Of a stretch of DNA of 27,475 bases, positions 9,015 through 18,317 are shown in pieces (position 1 is the first letter of the stretch; each line of letters starts with the position of its first letter). The translations under genes were made by a program, and so were the position numbers. Source of the stretch: Parvularia atlantis (lineage: Eukaryota; Opisthokonta; Rotosphaerida); NCBI GenBank assembly GCA_943704415.1, contig CALSCO010000447.1, forward strand, positions 1-27,475, written 5' to 3'. The notes below the pieces were generated by a model. That model was not told the DNA's origin, did not search any database, and saw only the letters and a program-made list of their open reading frames with translations.

Positions 9015-9975
9015 TATGAGCAAGATCGTGTCGCCGGCCATGCAACGGCTGCTGCTCGGTGCGCATTTGTGCTGCTCGCCCCGCCCAACGCTCACATGCG
9101 CACACGCACGCACGAAGAGTACCTGCAGACGCGCGACGCACCCGAGGACGTGGAGCTGCACGACTTCGACTCCGACCAAGAGCCCGACACGCTGCTGGAC
9201 CCGCGGACCGGGAAACCGGTCATGACGACCGTGCGTCGCGCCGTGATGGTGACGTATGCGCATATGCACTGACGCACGGCTGCGGCACGGCAGGAGGAAC
9301 GCCTGCAGTACCACGGGTTGCCGTCGCAGACGGACTGGGTCGCGTTCCAGGAGCGCCTGCGCATGGAGGAGGTGCGCGCTTGACGGCCGGCGACCGCTCG
9401 GTGTCTCACGCGACCGTGTCGCCAGCCGCCCAACCGGCTCGCACCGCTGCAGAAGGCGCCGATCTCGCTACGCGAAGCCGCTGATGTGCCCAACGACGCG
9501 ATCACGGCGAGCATGCAGTTCCAGAACGCCGAGCGCGCACTGATGGCGTGCGTGCGCCTTGCCCCCGTCTCGCCCGCCCGCATGCTCACGGTGGCACTGC
9601 AGCAACCACTCGATCGACTGGCGCGCGCGCGCGGTGCTGCTGCAGCGCGTGCACCACAGCCTCAAGCTGGCCGAGGCGATCCGAAAGGTCCGCGCGTCGC
9701 CCGCCCGCAAGAAGGACAAGACGGGCGCATCGGCCGCGTCCACCGCGCCGGCCAAGGGCAGCAAGCCCGCCGTTGCACCCGCACCCGCACCCGCGGCCGC
9801 ACCTGCGAAGGCGGCAGCGAAGGCCGCACCAGCACCGGCCAAGGGCGCGGCGCCGGCAGCATCGGCACCCGCAGGCAAGGGCGCCGCACCGGCAGCACCG
9901 GCCGCCAAGGGCGCCGCACCAGCAGCACCAGCAGCGGCAGCAGCGTCGGCCAAGGGGAAGGGCAAATCAAAGTGA
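7596..9975 (+). CDS. Unrecognised protein: basic mitochondrial-like N-terminus, acidic centre, Ala/Pro/Lys tail
   Basis: I do not recognise the family. The ATG at 7596 opens MAALWPRTRTAAL; splicing about ten introns gives an estimated 580 aa. In order: an Arg-rich, acid-free N-terminus resembling a presequence; RKRLQDLLSASRKELAQTG; GGKLGVRVVPSLAGQ; KRVDSGEIDRILQQMPDES; a long Glu/Asp block (about 8380-8700) broken by EEYDTHDDGWDEQ; a likely folded part (NDPAVVRMLEKRRRAQYREL, then FSQEELEETLAASR); LHDFDSDQEPDTLLDPRTGKP; LPSQTDWVAFQERL; APISLREAADVPND; a helical HSIDWRARAVLLQRVHHSL; and a low-complexity Ala-Pro-Lys tail ending GKGKSK at 9975. One splice path needs an 8-nt exon at 8113-8120. The acidic plus basic make-up would suit a chaperone-like or nucleic-acid-associated protein (inference). 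The presequence-like start may instead be chance, and two genes could be merged here. Confidence 0.6.
8113..8120 (+). other. Candidate 8-nt microexon
   Basis: This tiny exon is flanked by GCGCAG upstream and GTGCAG downstream, and both adjoining introns are of normal size for this genome. It is needed to carry the frame from GQK into SGRYSKRVDSGEID, because direct joining of the flanking exons breaks the frame. An alternative boundary of the preceding exon would remove the need for it. Confidence 0.4.
8380..8700 (+). repeat. Purine-rich GAG/GAC low-complexity coding tract
   Basis: GAG, GAA and GAC codons in near-unbroken runs encode the acidic centre of the unrecognised gene. The complementary strand gives long false poly-Ser open frames. 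Confidence 0.85.
9765..9972 (+). repeat. Ala-Pro-Lys low-complexity coding tract
   Basis: Imperfect repeats of AAPA, PAKG and APAAK type codons form the C-terminal tail of the unrecognised gene. Lys-rich and Ala/Pro-rich like a linker-histone tail, it suggests a disordered polybasic tail (inference from composition). Confidence 0.75.
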
Positions 9976-10057
9976 GAGCCTCCGCCCTGAGCGGCCGCGC
10001 CGAGCCGCACGGTCACACAATCGAAAGTCGATTTGGTCTGCGCCATTGACCGTTGCG

Positions 10058-13000
10058 ATGGCCGCGCCGTGGAGCGACGCGCCGATGCTGGACGCGCCGC
10101 TGCCTGCCGCGGAAGGGGCCGCGCCGACGGACGCACCGATGGACGTGGGCGTGACCGATGTGCCCGTGACGACGACGGTGGCGGCGACGGACGGGGCGCC
10201 GAGCATGACGGCGGAGCACGCCAAGGCCGACTCGGGTCCAGCGACGGCGGCCGTGGACGACGTGCGTGCGGCTTGTGCTGCCCGCATCGCCATGTTAAGC
10301 GCGATGCGGCGGGCAGGACGACAAGCGCACGGACCAGGAGGTGATTGACGCGTCGCTGCGCGCAGTGACGGTGCGCCGCGTGCGCCGCCGATTGCGCGAA
10401 CGCGTGCTCACGGTGCGCGTCCGTCGTGCGCGCGCACAGCTCATCGGCGACAACGTGTACCTGCTCGGCACCGAGCCGCCGTTCAAGCCGACCGACATCT
10501 GCACGTGCCGCCCGGACCCCGGTGCGCCACGATCGGCCCGCGCCGCGCGCGCGGATGTTTGCGCTCACGGCGCAAAAACGATGCAGCCGACGACGCAGCG
10601 TCGTGCGGCGAGGGGTGCATCAACCGGCTGACCAAGCAGGAGTGCGAGGCCAAGAAGTGCCCGCTCGGCGTCAAGTGCCGCAACCAGCGGTGCGCGCGGC
10701 CAGGAAACGCGTGCGTCGTGTGCCGTGCTGACATCATCGCTTCTCGTCGCGCGCGAGCAGCTTCCAGCGCAAGCAAGACCTGCCGATCGAGGTCTTCCGC
10801 GCGCCCCGCAAGGGCTGCGGCCTGCGCGCGCTCATCAACGCGGCCGCGTGCGTGCTGCTACCCCCGCACGCGCGCGCGTGCGCCACGCGTCCGCTCACCG
10901 CGCTCCACCGCCAGCGACACGTTTGTGATGGAGTACTGCGGCGAGGTCGTGCCCAAGGCCGAGTTTGAGAAGCGCGCGATCGCGTACAAGAAGCGTGGCT
11001 CGCGGCACTTTTACTTCATGGCGCTCGATAGCGAGACGGTGCGCGCGCGTTGACTGCGCGGCAGGTGCAGCGGGCTGAGCCGGACGCGCGCAGATCATCG
11101 ACGCGCACGACAAGGGCAAGCTGTCGCGCTTCATCAACCACAGCTGCGAGCCCAACTGCGAGGCGCAGAAGTGGAACATCGCCGGGTGCGCTGCGTCGGG
11201 CGGCGTCGCGCGGTCGCCTGACGACCGTTTGCAGGCGCACGCGCATCGGCATCTTTACGACCAAGCCGATTCGCAAGGGCGAGGAGCTGACGTTCAACTA
11301 CAACCTCGACCGGTCGCGGTGCGTGCGGTCTTGCTGCGAGGGGCACCGCTGCCGCTGACGACCGGCGCCGGCAGCGTCGAGGCGCAGCCGTGCTACTGCG
11401 GCTCGAAGAACTGCAAGGGCTTTATCGGCGGGCAGACGCCGCAGCAGGAGCCTGCCGGGCTGCCAGGTGCGCTCGCTCGAGCGTGTGCATGCTGCGGCTG
11501 ACGGGAGTACCGGGCGCGCAGGCTTTGAGGACGACGCCGAGGGCGACGCACAGCCCGAGCTGGAGGAAGAGCGCCCCGAGGAGGACCAGCAGCCGCTTGA
11601 CGAGGATGACGCGTCCGAGCAGGTGTGCATGCGTCGGCATCGCGTGCACGGCGCGCACGCTGAATGCATGCGCAGGTCAAGCCGTACACCGAGGCCACGC
11701 TGAGCATGAAGACGGTGCAGCGCATGAGCTGGACGAAGAAGAGCGAGAAGGCGCAGCATTGGCTGCGGCGGCTGCTGGCGCGCTGCACCTTGCGTGCTGC
11801 TCGGCACGGCTGATGCGCTGCGGGGCAGGCAACCAAGAGCGACGTCGTACTCGAGCGCTTCATCGAGCTCGACGGACTCGACATGCTGCTCGTGTGGCTC
11901 ACGCAGTTCCGCGACTACGAGGCCGTGCTCGTCGGCGTGCGTTTTTTGGCCCCGCCGGTGCTGCTGGTAGTCAAGGCTAATGCGAGGTGTGGCAGGTTAT
12001 GACGTTTATCCGCCAGCTGCCGATGGAGTCGCCGCTTATGCGGTCGCAGAAGGTCACCAAGCTGCAGGCGCGCCTGCAGAAGCTGTCGGATCACAGTCTC
12101 GAGAGCATCAAGAAGGCCGCCGAGCAGGCGCTCGCGTCGCTGCCCGCGCCCAAGAAGCTCGCGACGCCCGTGGTCAAGGACAAGGAACGGGTGCGCTCTG
12201 CGCTCGCCGTGCCGCGTGTGCTGACCCTGTCGCGCTGCAGACCGACTCGCCCGCGCTGAGCGATCGTGCACGCGTGCCGCGCTTTGAGCGGCTGTCGTCG
12301 GGCGGACAGAGGATAGGCAGCAGGGACGGCAACCGGTCGCCCTCTGCTGACACGCCTCGTGCGCGCGTCCCTCCTGGGCGGCTTGCGCCCTTCGCTGACG
12401 TCTGTCCGCAGCATCCGACGAAGACCGCGATCGTGACCGCGACCGCGACCGTGATCGTGACCTCGATCGTGACCGCGACCGCGACCGCGACCGCGACCGT
12501 GACCGTGACCGTGACCGCGAGGACAGTCATGACGACAACCGTGACCGCGACCGCGACCGCGACCGAGTGAGCCGCTGGGAACCGAGCCCGATCGACCGGC
12601 GGAGAACGCCGTCGGACGGCTTCGGGCGTGACGCGCTGCCCGGGCTCAACGGCTCGGCGCGGCCGGCCGACACGCGTGCGCGTGACGAGGAGCGTGAGCG
12701 CGAGCGGCAACGGTGAGCGTCAGCGGGCTCCCTAGTCGCATGATGCTGACGCGCGTGCGCGCCAGCGACCTCGAACGGCAGCGGCGCGAGCGCGAGCGGG
12801 CCCTGCGTGAGCAACAGGAGCGCGAGGAGCGGTGCGTGGCCCTCCCCCCCTGACTGCAAAAGCGTTGCCGCTGACTGCGCTGGCGGCGCAGCGAGCGCAT
12901 GACGTACGCCACTAGCCGCTGGGGCGCAGAGGAGGTCGTGTCGCCGATCAAGCGCGCGCGTGTCGACGAGCAGCCCGTGGCCGCGCCCGCCGCCGCACCA

Positions 13001-14177
13001 GTGCCCGTCAGGTGCGTGGGTGAGCCAAGGTCAGGCGCGCGCTTAATTGTGCGCGCAGCAACGAGCTCCCGCCCGGGTGGTACAGCGCGCAGGACAAGGC
13101 GGGCAACACGTACTACTACCACGGGGCGACCGGCGCGACACAGTGGGAGCGTCCCCTGCCGCCGCCGCCGCCCGTGCCGCCGGTACGCGCGCGGTGTGTG
13201 TGTGGTGTACGCCCTTGCCTGACACGCGCCCTCTCAGCCACCGTCGACACCGCGGCCCGTTGCGATGGTGCCCGTGGCCAGCGTCACGCCCGTTCCTGCC
13301 GCTGCCGCCGCGCACCGCTTCTTCTACCCGTCCGCGGCCGAGGTGCCGGCGATCCAGGCCGAGCAGGTGCTCAGCTCGGTGGCCAAGGCGCAGCCCGATC
13401 CGGCCGCCGGCGCGCAAGTGCAGGCTCAACCGTACCGCCAGGCCGTGCGCATCCAGTCGGCGCCGTCAAGCGCGCGCCGGTCCTCGTCGTCGTCGTCAAA
13501 GGTGCCGTGCGCGTTGGGTCTGGCGCGGCCGGGTGACGAGGACCGCAGAGTGCCAAGAAGCGCCGGTCGTCGTCGGGGCGGTCGTCATCCTCGAGCAACC
13601 AGAGCCAGTTCCGCAACGACGTGCGCCACGCGATGCGCCGCGTGCTGGTGGCTGCTGACGTGGTCTGGAAGATTGCGCGCTTTGTCGTCGCGAGCCTGAG
13701 CCGGTACCGCACCGAGGACGTTGACAAGGACAAGTTCAAGCACACGGCGCGCAAGGTGCGAGCCGTCGTCCGTCTGGTCCGGAAGCACCGCTGATGCTGC
13801 GCGCACCCCAGCTGGCGCGGCTGCTCGTCGACAAGGAGACGCGGCGGCACAAGCATCCGGAGCTGACCAACGAGGTCAAGCGCAAGGCCTCGGCGTTCCT
13901 GCAGGACTACTGCGCCAAGCTCGGGTGGGCCAAGAAGACGCGGCCGGCGTCGGGCGACGGCGACGACTTCACGGCCGAGGAAAGCGCGGCGGCCGACGCG
14001 CAGGCCCATGCGCTCGGGCTCGATCTGGGCGACGGCGACGGCGAGGGCGAAGGCGACGACGGCAACGCGCTCAACGGGCGCGGGGCTGACGCGCTCAACG
14101 GCGACGACGCCAACAACGACATGGGCTCGCCGCTGATGCTGCGGTCCGACTCGCCGCCATTTGACCCGACGTCGTGA
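10058..14177 (+). CDS. SET2: SET2 histone H3 lysine-36 methyltransferase
   Basis: This nuclear enzyme methylates H3K36 while bound to elongating RNA polymerase II. The ATG at 10058 opens MAAPWSDAP. Domains in order: AWS (about 10495-10690; CTCRPDP..., [27 protein letters not shown]); SET (about 10780-11335; [58 protein letters not shown]); post-SET (about 11385-11425; [14 protein letters not shown]); a helical region near 11840-12140 ([18 protein letters not shown]), as in SETD2; an Arg-Asp repeat; a WW domain (about 13060-13170; [19 protein letters not shown], then TQWERPLP); and a C-terminal SRI domain (about 13600-13940; [18 protein letters not shown], then [14 protein letters not shown]). 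About 20 introns; one has a GC donor (11778-11828). The acidic C-terminus ends at 14177. All catalytic SET motifs are present, so I expect activity. The exact ends of the intron near 10370-10438 are unsure. Confidence 0.93.
11778..11828 (+). other. GC-AG intron in SET2
   Basis: This 51-nt intron has donor GCGCGC after CTG, contains CTGATG and ends GGGCAG. It joins LRRLL to [11 protein letters not shown] in phase. The nearby GTGCTG donor is in the wrong phase, and reading through reaches a stop. Confidence 0.65.
12411..12575 (+). repeat. Hexamer (GAC CGN) tandem repeat encoding Arg-Asp dipeptides
   Basis: Roughly two dozen GACCGC/GACCGT/GATCGT hexamers in two blocks encode an (RD)n tract inside SET2. 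Such RD/RE tracts are typical of RNA-processing and nuclear-speckle proteins. The hexamer variation shows it is not freshly expanded. Confidence 0.9.
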
Positions 14178-14229
14178 GCAAACGCACCCAGGTGGTTGTG
14201 ATGGGACAGAAGCCAAGAGTTAGTCACGC

Positions 14230-15953
14230 TCACTTTGGCGAGGGCAGCCCAAGTGCCGACCAGGTCGCGCGCATGTGTGCGGGCAGGGGCGCCTCGACAA
14301 TGAGGTCGCTGCCGTCGGGGAACCTGCGCGGCGGATGCTGTCGCGTCGGCAAAGCAAGAGCAAGCACGCGCGCGGCGCACCACTCGATCAGCCGGATGAC
14401 CTTGAGGTGCAGGTGCATCATCTGCGGCCCCGCGCCTAGCACGCTCTGCGCGCAGCAGCCATCAAACGCACGCCACGGCACGGCACACGCAGCAGACGCA
14501 CGTGGAACGCCTCGGGCGAGCGCGCGGCGACGTCACCGTACTTGACGTCGCCCAGGATCGGCGTCTGCAGCACGGCGGCGCAGTGCAGGCGCAGCTGGTG
14601 CTTGCGGCCCGTGAGCGGCTCGAGGCGTAGCGCGGCGCCCTGGACATGTGCCACGATCAGCAGCACGCGCACGGCAGCAGCGGCTGACGCAGACCAGACG
14701 GTCGATCTCGTGCAGCACGGTGTAGTCGGTCACGGCCTGCCAGACGTTGGCCTTGTACATCTTGTGGCCGTGGTGCGAGCGCTGGCGCACGCTGTCGTCA
14801 AAGTCTACGGTCGTCGTCAGTGCAGCCGTCAGCGAGCAGCACGCCGCGCACCGGTGTAGAGGTCGTCGCCGTCGTCGCGCCGGTTGCGCCGCCCGGCCAC
14901 GTGCAGCCCCTCGGTCGGCACGCTCGCCTCGTCCGGGTCGGCCAGCACCATACGCTCGACGCCGCCGGCCGTGACGCGCTTGACCGGGTGGTTGATGCTG
15001 CGGTCCCCGTGAGTCGCGCGATCGACGAGGCGACGTCGCACCGCCCCGTCGAGTGCTTCGGGACGCCGATGACGAAGGCAAAGTACTGCGGCCGGCCCGT
15101 TGAGCAGCGGCGACGAGGGCGCGGCAAGGCGGAGGCGCACCGTCTTGTGGATGCGCCGCGCGTCGCGGATAAACTCCTGCAGCCGCGCGGCGCTCGCGCG
15201 CGACTTGGCGACGAGGAGGCATCCGGTCGTGTCCATGTCGAGGCGGTGGACGAGGCGCGGGCGCTCGGCGGCGTCGTCGTCCTGCAGCACTGCGGTTTGT
15301 GACGCGGTTTGTGACGCGGTTTGCGACGCGGTTTGTGACACAGCGCGGCAAACGCGCACCGTGCAACATGCCGTCGACGTGCTTGGCAACGCGGTGCCCG
15401 CCTGCGCGATCAGCAGCGCGCTCAGCAGCAGCAGCGCGATCACCCGCCGCCGCAGCAGCAGCAACGCGCCCTGCGTCGCGATGCCGTACGGCTTGTTGAG
15501 CACGAGCAGGTCGCGATCCGAGTAGACGACGGCGTTGCGCAGCAGCTGGCGGTCCTCGGGCGTGACCTGCAGCGGCGTCGGGGCGGTGCCGGGACGGAGC
15601 GGGCGTAGTGCGTAGCGCCGTGGCACGCGCACGACGTCGCCCTCGGCCAGCCGCTGGTGCGCGTCGCTCCCGCGCGCGTCGTTGACGAGCACCTGCCCCT
15701 TGCGCAGCAGCTTCTGCACGAGCGCCTGGGGCAGCCGGAACTGTGTGCGCAGCAGGCTGCGCGTCCTGATCAGTGCGCCAGCCGCACCGCACGCGCCATC
15801 GGGCGCGCGGGCGCATCGCCACCGGTCGAGGCGCTGCTCCGCCATCCCCGCGTCGATCTGCTTCACGAGCCACGCGGGCGACGGCGGCGGGGCGCCCGCG
15901 GCCGCGCCCGTGGCCGTGGTCGCGAAGCGGCGCAGGCGGAGGAGCGTCAGCAT
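14230..15953 (-). CDS. RluA-family RNA pseudouridine synthase, probably mitochondrial
   Basis: Isomerises uridine to pseudouridine in RNA. I chose the ATG at 15953-15951 (MLTLLRLRRFATTATG, a presequence-like start). Next come an S4-like region (RLPQALVQKLLRKGQVLVND), NKPYGIATQ, the catalytic motif LVHRLDMDTTGCLLVAKS with the essential Asp, YFAFVIGVPK, and the RluA signature LEPLTGRKHQLRLHCA followed by PILGDVKYGD. The C-terminus is MMHLHLKVIRL, then EAPLPAHM and a stop at 14230. Nine introns; the second has a GC donor (15402-15479) and the third is built from a tandem repeat. The RPUSD4-like mitochondrial branch is my best guess, so I give no symbol. Start codons of this gene and CFD1 are only 42 bp apart, head to head. 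It ends 52 bp from the SET2 stop, tail to tail. Confidence 0.9.
15292..15339 (-). repeat. Four tandem 12-bp units inside a pseudouridine-synthase intron
   Basis: GCGGTTTGTGAC on the plus strand is repeated four times with one mismatch (third copy). It makes up most of the 70-nt intron 15290-15359, including the part next to the 3' splice site. Confidence 0.92.
15402..15479 (-). other. GC-AG intron in the pseudouridine synthase
   Basis: This 78-nt intron has donor GCGCGT, contains CTGAG and CTGAT, and ends GCGCAG. It is in phase 1 and joins YGIATQ to GGHRVAKHVDGML. No GT donor in this stretch has the needed phase. Confidence 0.65.
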
Positions 15954-15995
15954 CCCGCGGTGTCGGAATGCTGACACATCCTTGTCCTGTCACCG
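15954..15995. promoter_or_regulatory. 42-bp divergent promoter with inverted repeat
   Basis: This is the whole space between the start codons of the pseudouridine synthase and CFD1. It contains an inverted repeat GTGTC-8 bp-GACAC at 15960-15977 that could bind a dimeric factor. I see no TATA or CCAAT box. Transcription must start within or very near the coding regions, so 5' leaders are extremely short or overlapping. Confidence 0.45.
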
Positions 15996-17203
15996 ATGAG
16001 CTCAGCATCGGCTGCGCCTCCTCTGGACGGCCTCAGGGACGTCGCCCGCGTCGTCCTCGTGCTGTCGGGCAAGGGCGGCGTCGGCAAGAGCTCGGTGGCC
16101 GTGCAGCTCGCTCTGGGCCTGGCGGCGGCGGGCAAGACGGTGCGCTGCGCCCGATGCCGCGCCGATGCCGCGCCGATGACGAGACACGGAGCAGGTCGGG
16201 CTGCTCGACATCGACCTGTGCGGGCCCAGCATCCCCACGATGCTCGGCCTGCGCGGCCGGCAGGTGCACCAGTCGTCGCACGGGTGCGTGCTGCGCCCGC
16301 GCGCGCGCACGGGATGCAGCGGGCTGAGCACGGAGCAGATGGGTCCCCGTCTACCTCGACGAGACGCAGCGCGTCGCCGTGATGTCGATCGGCTTCCTGC
16401 TGGCCAAGGCGCGTGTCGCATTCACGTCGCGTCCGCGTTTTGCCCACGTTGCGCTCACGTCGCGAGTGGCGCGCAGGAGGACGACGCGGTGATCTGGCGC
16501 GGGCCCAAGAAGACGGCGATGATCCGCCAGTTCCTGGGCGACGTGCAGTGGGGCGCGCGCGACTACCTGATCATCGACACGCCGCCGGGTGCGCCCGCCG
16601 CCGCCACCGCCGCCGCCGCTGCTGCTGCTGATCGCTACGCACAGGCACGTCGGACGAGCACATCAGCGTCGTCGAGAGCCTGCGCGAGCGCAACCCGGAC
16701 GGCGCGATCGTCGTCACGACGCCGCAGGTGCCGCCGCTGCTGCTCGTGGTGGTGCTCGCTGATCGCGAACGGCGACGCGCAGCAAGTCGCCCTCGCTGAC
16801 GTGCGCAAGGAGCTCGGCTTCTGCCGCAAGGTCGGGCTGCCTGTGCTCGGCGTGGTCGAGAACATGAGCGGCTTCGTCTGCCCGCACTGCACCGTGCGGC
16901 CCGCGCTGCTTGTGCTGCTTCGCACGTCCGCTCAACGACGCGCCGCAGACGTGCAGCAGCCTCTTCTCGTCGGGCGGCGGCGAGGCGCTCGCGGCCGAGT
17001 TTGCGGTCGACTTTCTTGGTGCAGTGCCGCTGCTGCTGATCGAAGTAGACGAGGGCTGACGACGGCGCACAGGCCGCGTGCCGATCGACCCGAACCTGGC
17101 GCGCTGCGCCGAGGACGGCCGCAGCTTCCTCGCGACGTTCGCCGACAGCCCGACGGCTGCTGTCTTCGCGCGGCTCGTCGCGTCTCTGATCGCGCGCACG
17201 TGA
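15996..17203 (+). CDS. CFD1: Cytosolic Fe-S cluster assembly ATPase (CFD1/NUBP2)
   Basis: Scaffold P-loop ATPase that, with NBP35, assembles and transfers 4Fe-4S clusters to cytosolic and nuclear proteins. Exons: 15996-16139, 16195-16283, 16339-16408, 16477-16588, 16645-16727, 16783-16893, 16949-17018, 17073-17203 (810 nt, 269 aa; human NUBP2 is 271). Motifs: VLSGKGGVGKSSVAVQLAL (deviant Walker A), LLDIDLCGPSIP, VMSIGFLL, AVIWRGPKKTAMI, LIIDTPPGTSDEH, GAIVVTTPQ, RKELGFCRKVGLPVLGVVEN, MSGFVCPHC then SLFSSGGGEALA. The CPxC pair is the cluster-bridging site. It lacks the N-terminal ferredoxin-like Cys cluster of NBP35, which fits CFD1. Exon lengths match human NUBP2 almost residue for residue, so the splice sites, including one GC donor, are well supported. 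The next gene starts 12 bp after the stop. Confidence 0.95.
16409..16476 (+). other. GC-AG intron in CFD1
   Basis: This 68-nt intron has donor GCGCGT after AAG and acceptor GCGCAG. It joins GFLLAK to EDDAVIWRGPKK, which aligns without gaps to human NUBP2. A GTCGCA donor six bases later is in phase but would insert Ala-Arg at a conserved site. Confidence 0.62.
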
Positions 17204-17215
17204 GGCACTTTTGTG

Positions 17216-17385
17216 ATGAGCGCGATCATCGAGGAGATCGACGCGCTCGAGCGCGGCGTGCGGCGGCCGGCGCTGTCCGCCCACCCGGCCGTCCGCTTCG
17301 TCGCCGCGGCGCTGCACGGCCCGCCCGCACGTCGCACGCGGCTGCGGCCCGCGCCGATGCCGCCGTCGATCAGCGCCATGTCGAT

Positions 17386-17432
<47 letters not shown>

Positions 17433-18296
17433 CGCATCGTCGTGCCGCAGCGCTCGCGCGCCATCGACAGCGATGGACGGCGGCCGCTGCCGACGACGCG
17501 CCGGACGCGCTCGACACGACGGCGCTCGACGCGGCCGTCGCGTCCGACGACGCAATCGCCGTGGCGCGCGCGCTGGCGCAGCTGCCACCGCGCGTCGTCG
17601 GCGCCGTGGGGCTGGCGCGGTGGGACGCGGCGCGTCTGGCGGCGCTCATCGTGGCGCTCGATGCGCCGCGCGCCGTCGTCGAGGCCGTGCTGCACGCTGC
17701 GCTCGCGCCGCAGATCGGCGCGCTCACGGCGCCCCCGTCGCGCGAGCTGCTCGCGACGGCCGCCGCGGCGTGGGCCGCGCATCCGGCAGCGCTCGTGCGC
17801 GCCGTGCTGGTGCCTCTGGCGGTGCGCAACGGGCTGACGGTGGTGCAAGGCGAGGCGCTGGCGCGGATCGCGAAGGACGCGGTGGCGGACGCGCGCGCCG
17901 TGGACGTGGCGGGCGCCGTGGTGGACGCGCTGGCAGCGGCGGAGGGCGTGACGTGGACCGACGCGCACGTCGCGCTGCCGCAGGCGCTGCTGACGCGCCC
18001 CGGGTGCGACGTGCTGCGCTTCATACGACGGCGCTGATCGTGTGCCGCGCAGGGTCGTACTGCCGCCGAGCGCGCTCGCGGCGTTCGCAACATGGCTCGA
18101 GCACGCCGTCGACGCCCTCGCCGCGTCCAAGCTGCTGGCGACGCTGCTGGCGGCCGTCGCGCGCAAGCAACCGCTGCTGGAGCAGCACCAGGACGTCGTC
18201 GTGCGCCTCGCCGCCGTCGCTGCGCGCCTCACGTCGTTCCTCCGCGGCGTCTGTGTCTCGGCCGTCGCGAGCCGTGTGCGCGCCACCCGACCTTGA
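17216..18296 (+). CDS. Helical-repeat protein resembling FANCE C-terminal domain
   Basis: Exons 17216-18003 and 18053-18296 (donor GTGCGA, CTGAT, acceptor CGCAG) give 343 aa, nearly all predicted helix. The order is: MSAIIEEIDALERGVRR; a poly-Ser tract of 14; then pairs of Ala/Leu/Val-rich helices with ARALAQLPPRVVGAV, LAALIVALDAP, RELLATAAAAWAAHP, GEALARIAKDAV. The last part reads VTWTDAHVALPQALL, FATWLEHAVDALAASKLLA, LLAAVARKQPLLEQHQ and LTSFLRGVCVSAV. That layout (Trp plus loading helix, SxKL..LL..V.K, H, T.FL at the end) resembles the C-terminal domain of FANCE, the Fanconi anaemia core subunit that contacts FANCD2. The match is from memory and weak in identity; another HEAT/ARM-like protein is possible. 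Its stop lies 21 bp from the UTP10 stop. Confidence 0.5.
17386..17430 (+). repeat. CAG/AGC trinucleotide repeat encoding poly-Ser
   Basis: Fifteen uninterrupted CAG units, read as AGC codons, give about 14 serines in the FANCE-like protein. The perfect repeat suggests ongoing length variation. Confidence 0.95.
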
Positions 18297-18317
18297 CCCT
18301 GACCGTGTGTACACCGC

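Noticed and set aside
7026-9314. Very long minus-strand open frame (about 760 codons) rich in Ser
   Set aside because: It is antisense to COQ1 and the acidic gene. The Ser runs are the complement of GAG/GAC codons, and it lacks any recognisable motif.
12411-12575. CRISPR-like or satellite array
   Set aside because: The hexamers encode an in-frame Arg-Asp tract in SET2, with no spacers.
15954-15977. GTG at 15977 as the start of the pseudouridine synthase
   Set aside because: Nuclear genes of this kind start with ATG. The ATG at 15953 gives a good presequence.
14533-16008. Long minus-strand open frame of about 490 codons over the pseudouridine synthase
   Set aside because: It is a shifted frame. 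The catalytic HRLDMDTTG and GRKHQLR motifs lie in the other, spliced frame.
5870-18296. Polycistronic operon suggested by short same-strand gaps (COQ1, acidic gene, SET2; CFD1, FANCE-like)
   Set aside because: Functions are unrelated and the genes have spliceosomal introns. Short gaps occur in all orientations, so they reflect compaction. Trans-splicing was not excluded but nothing shows it.
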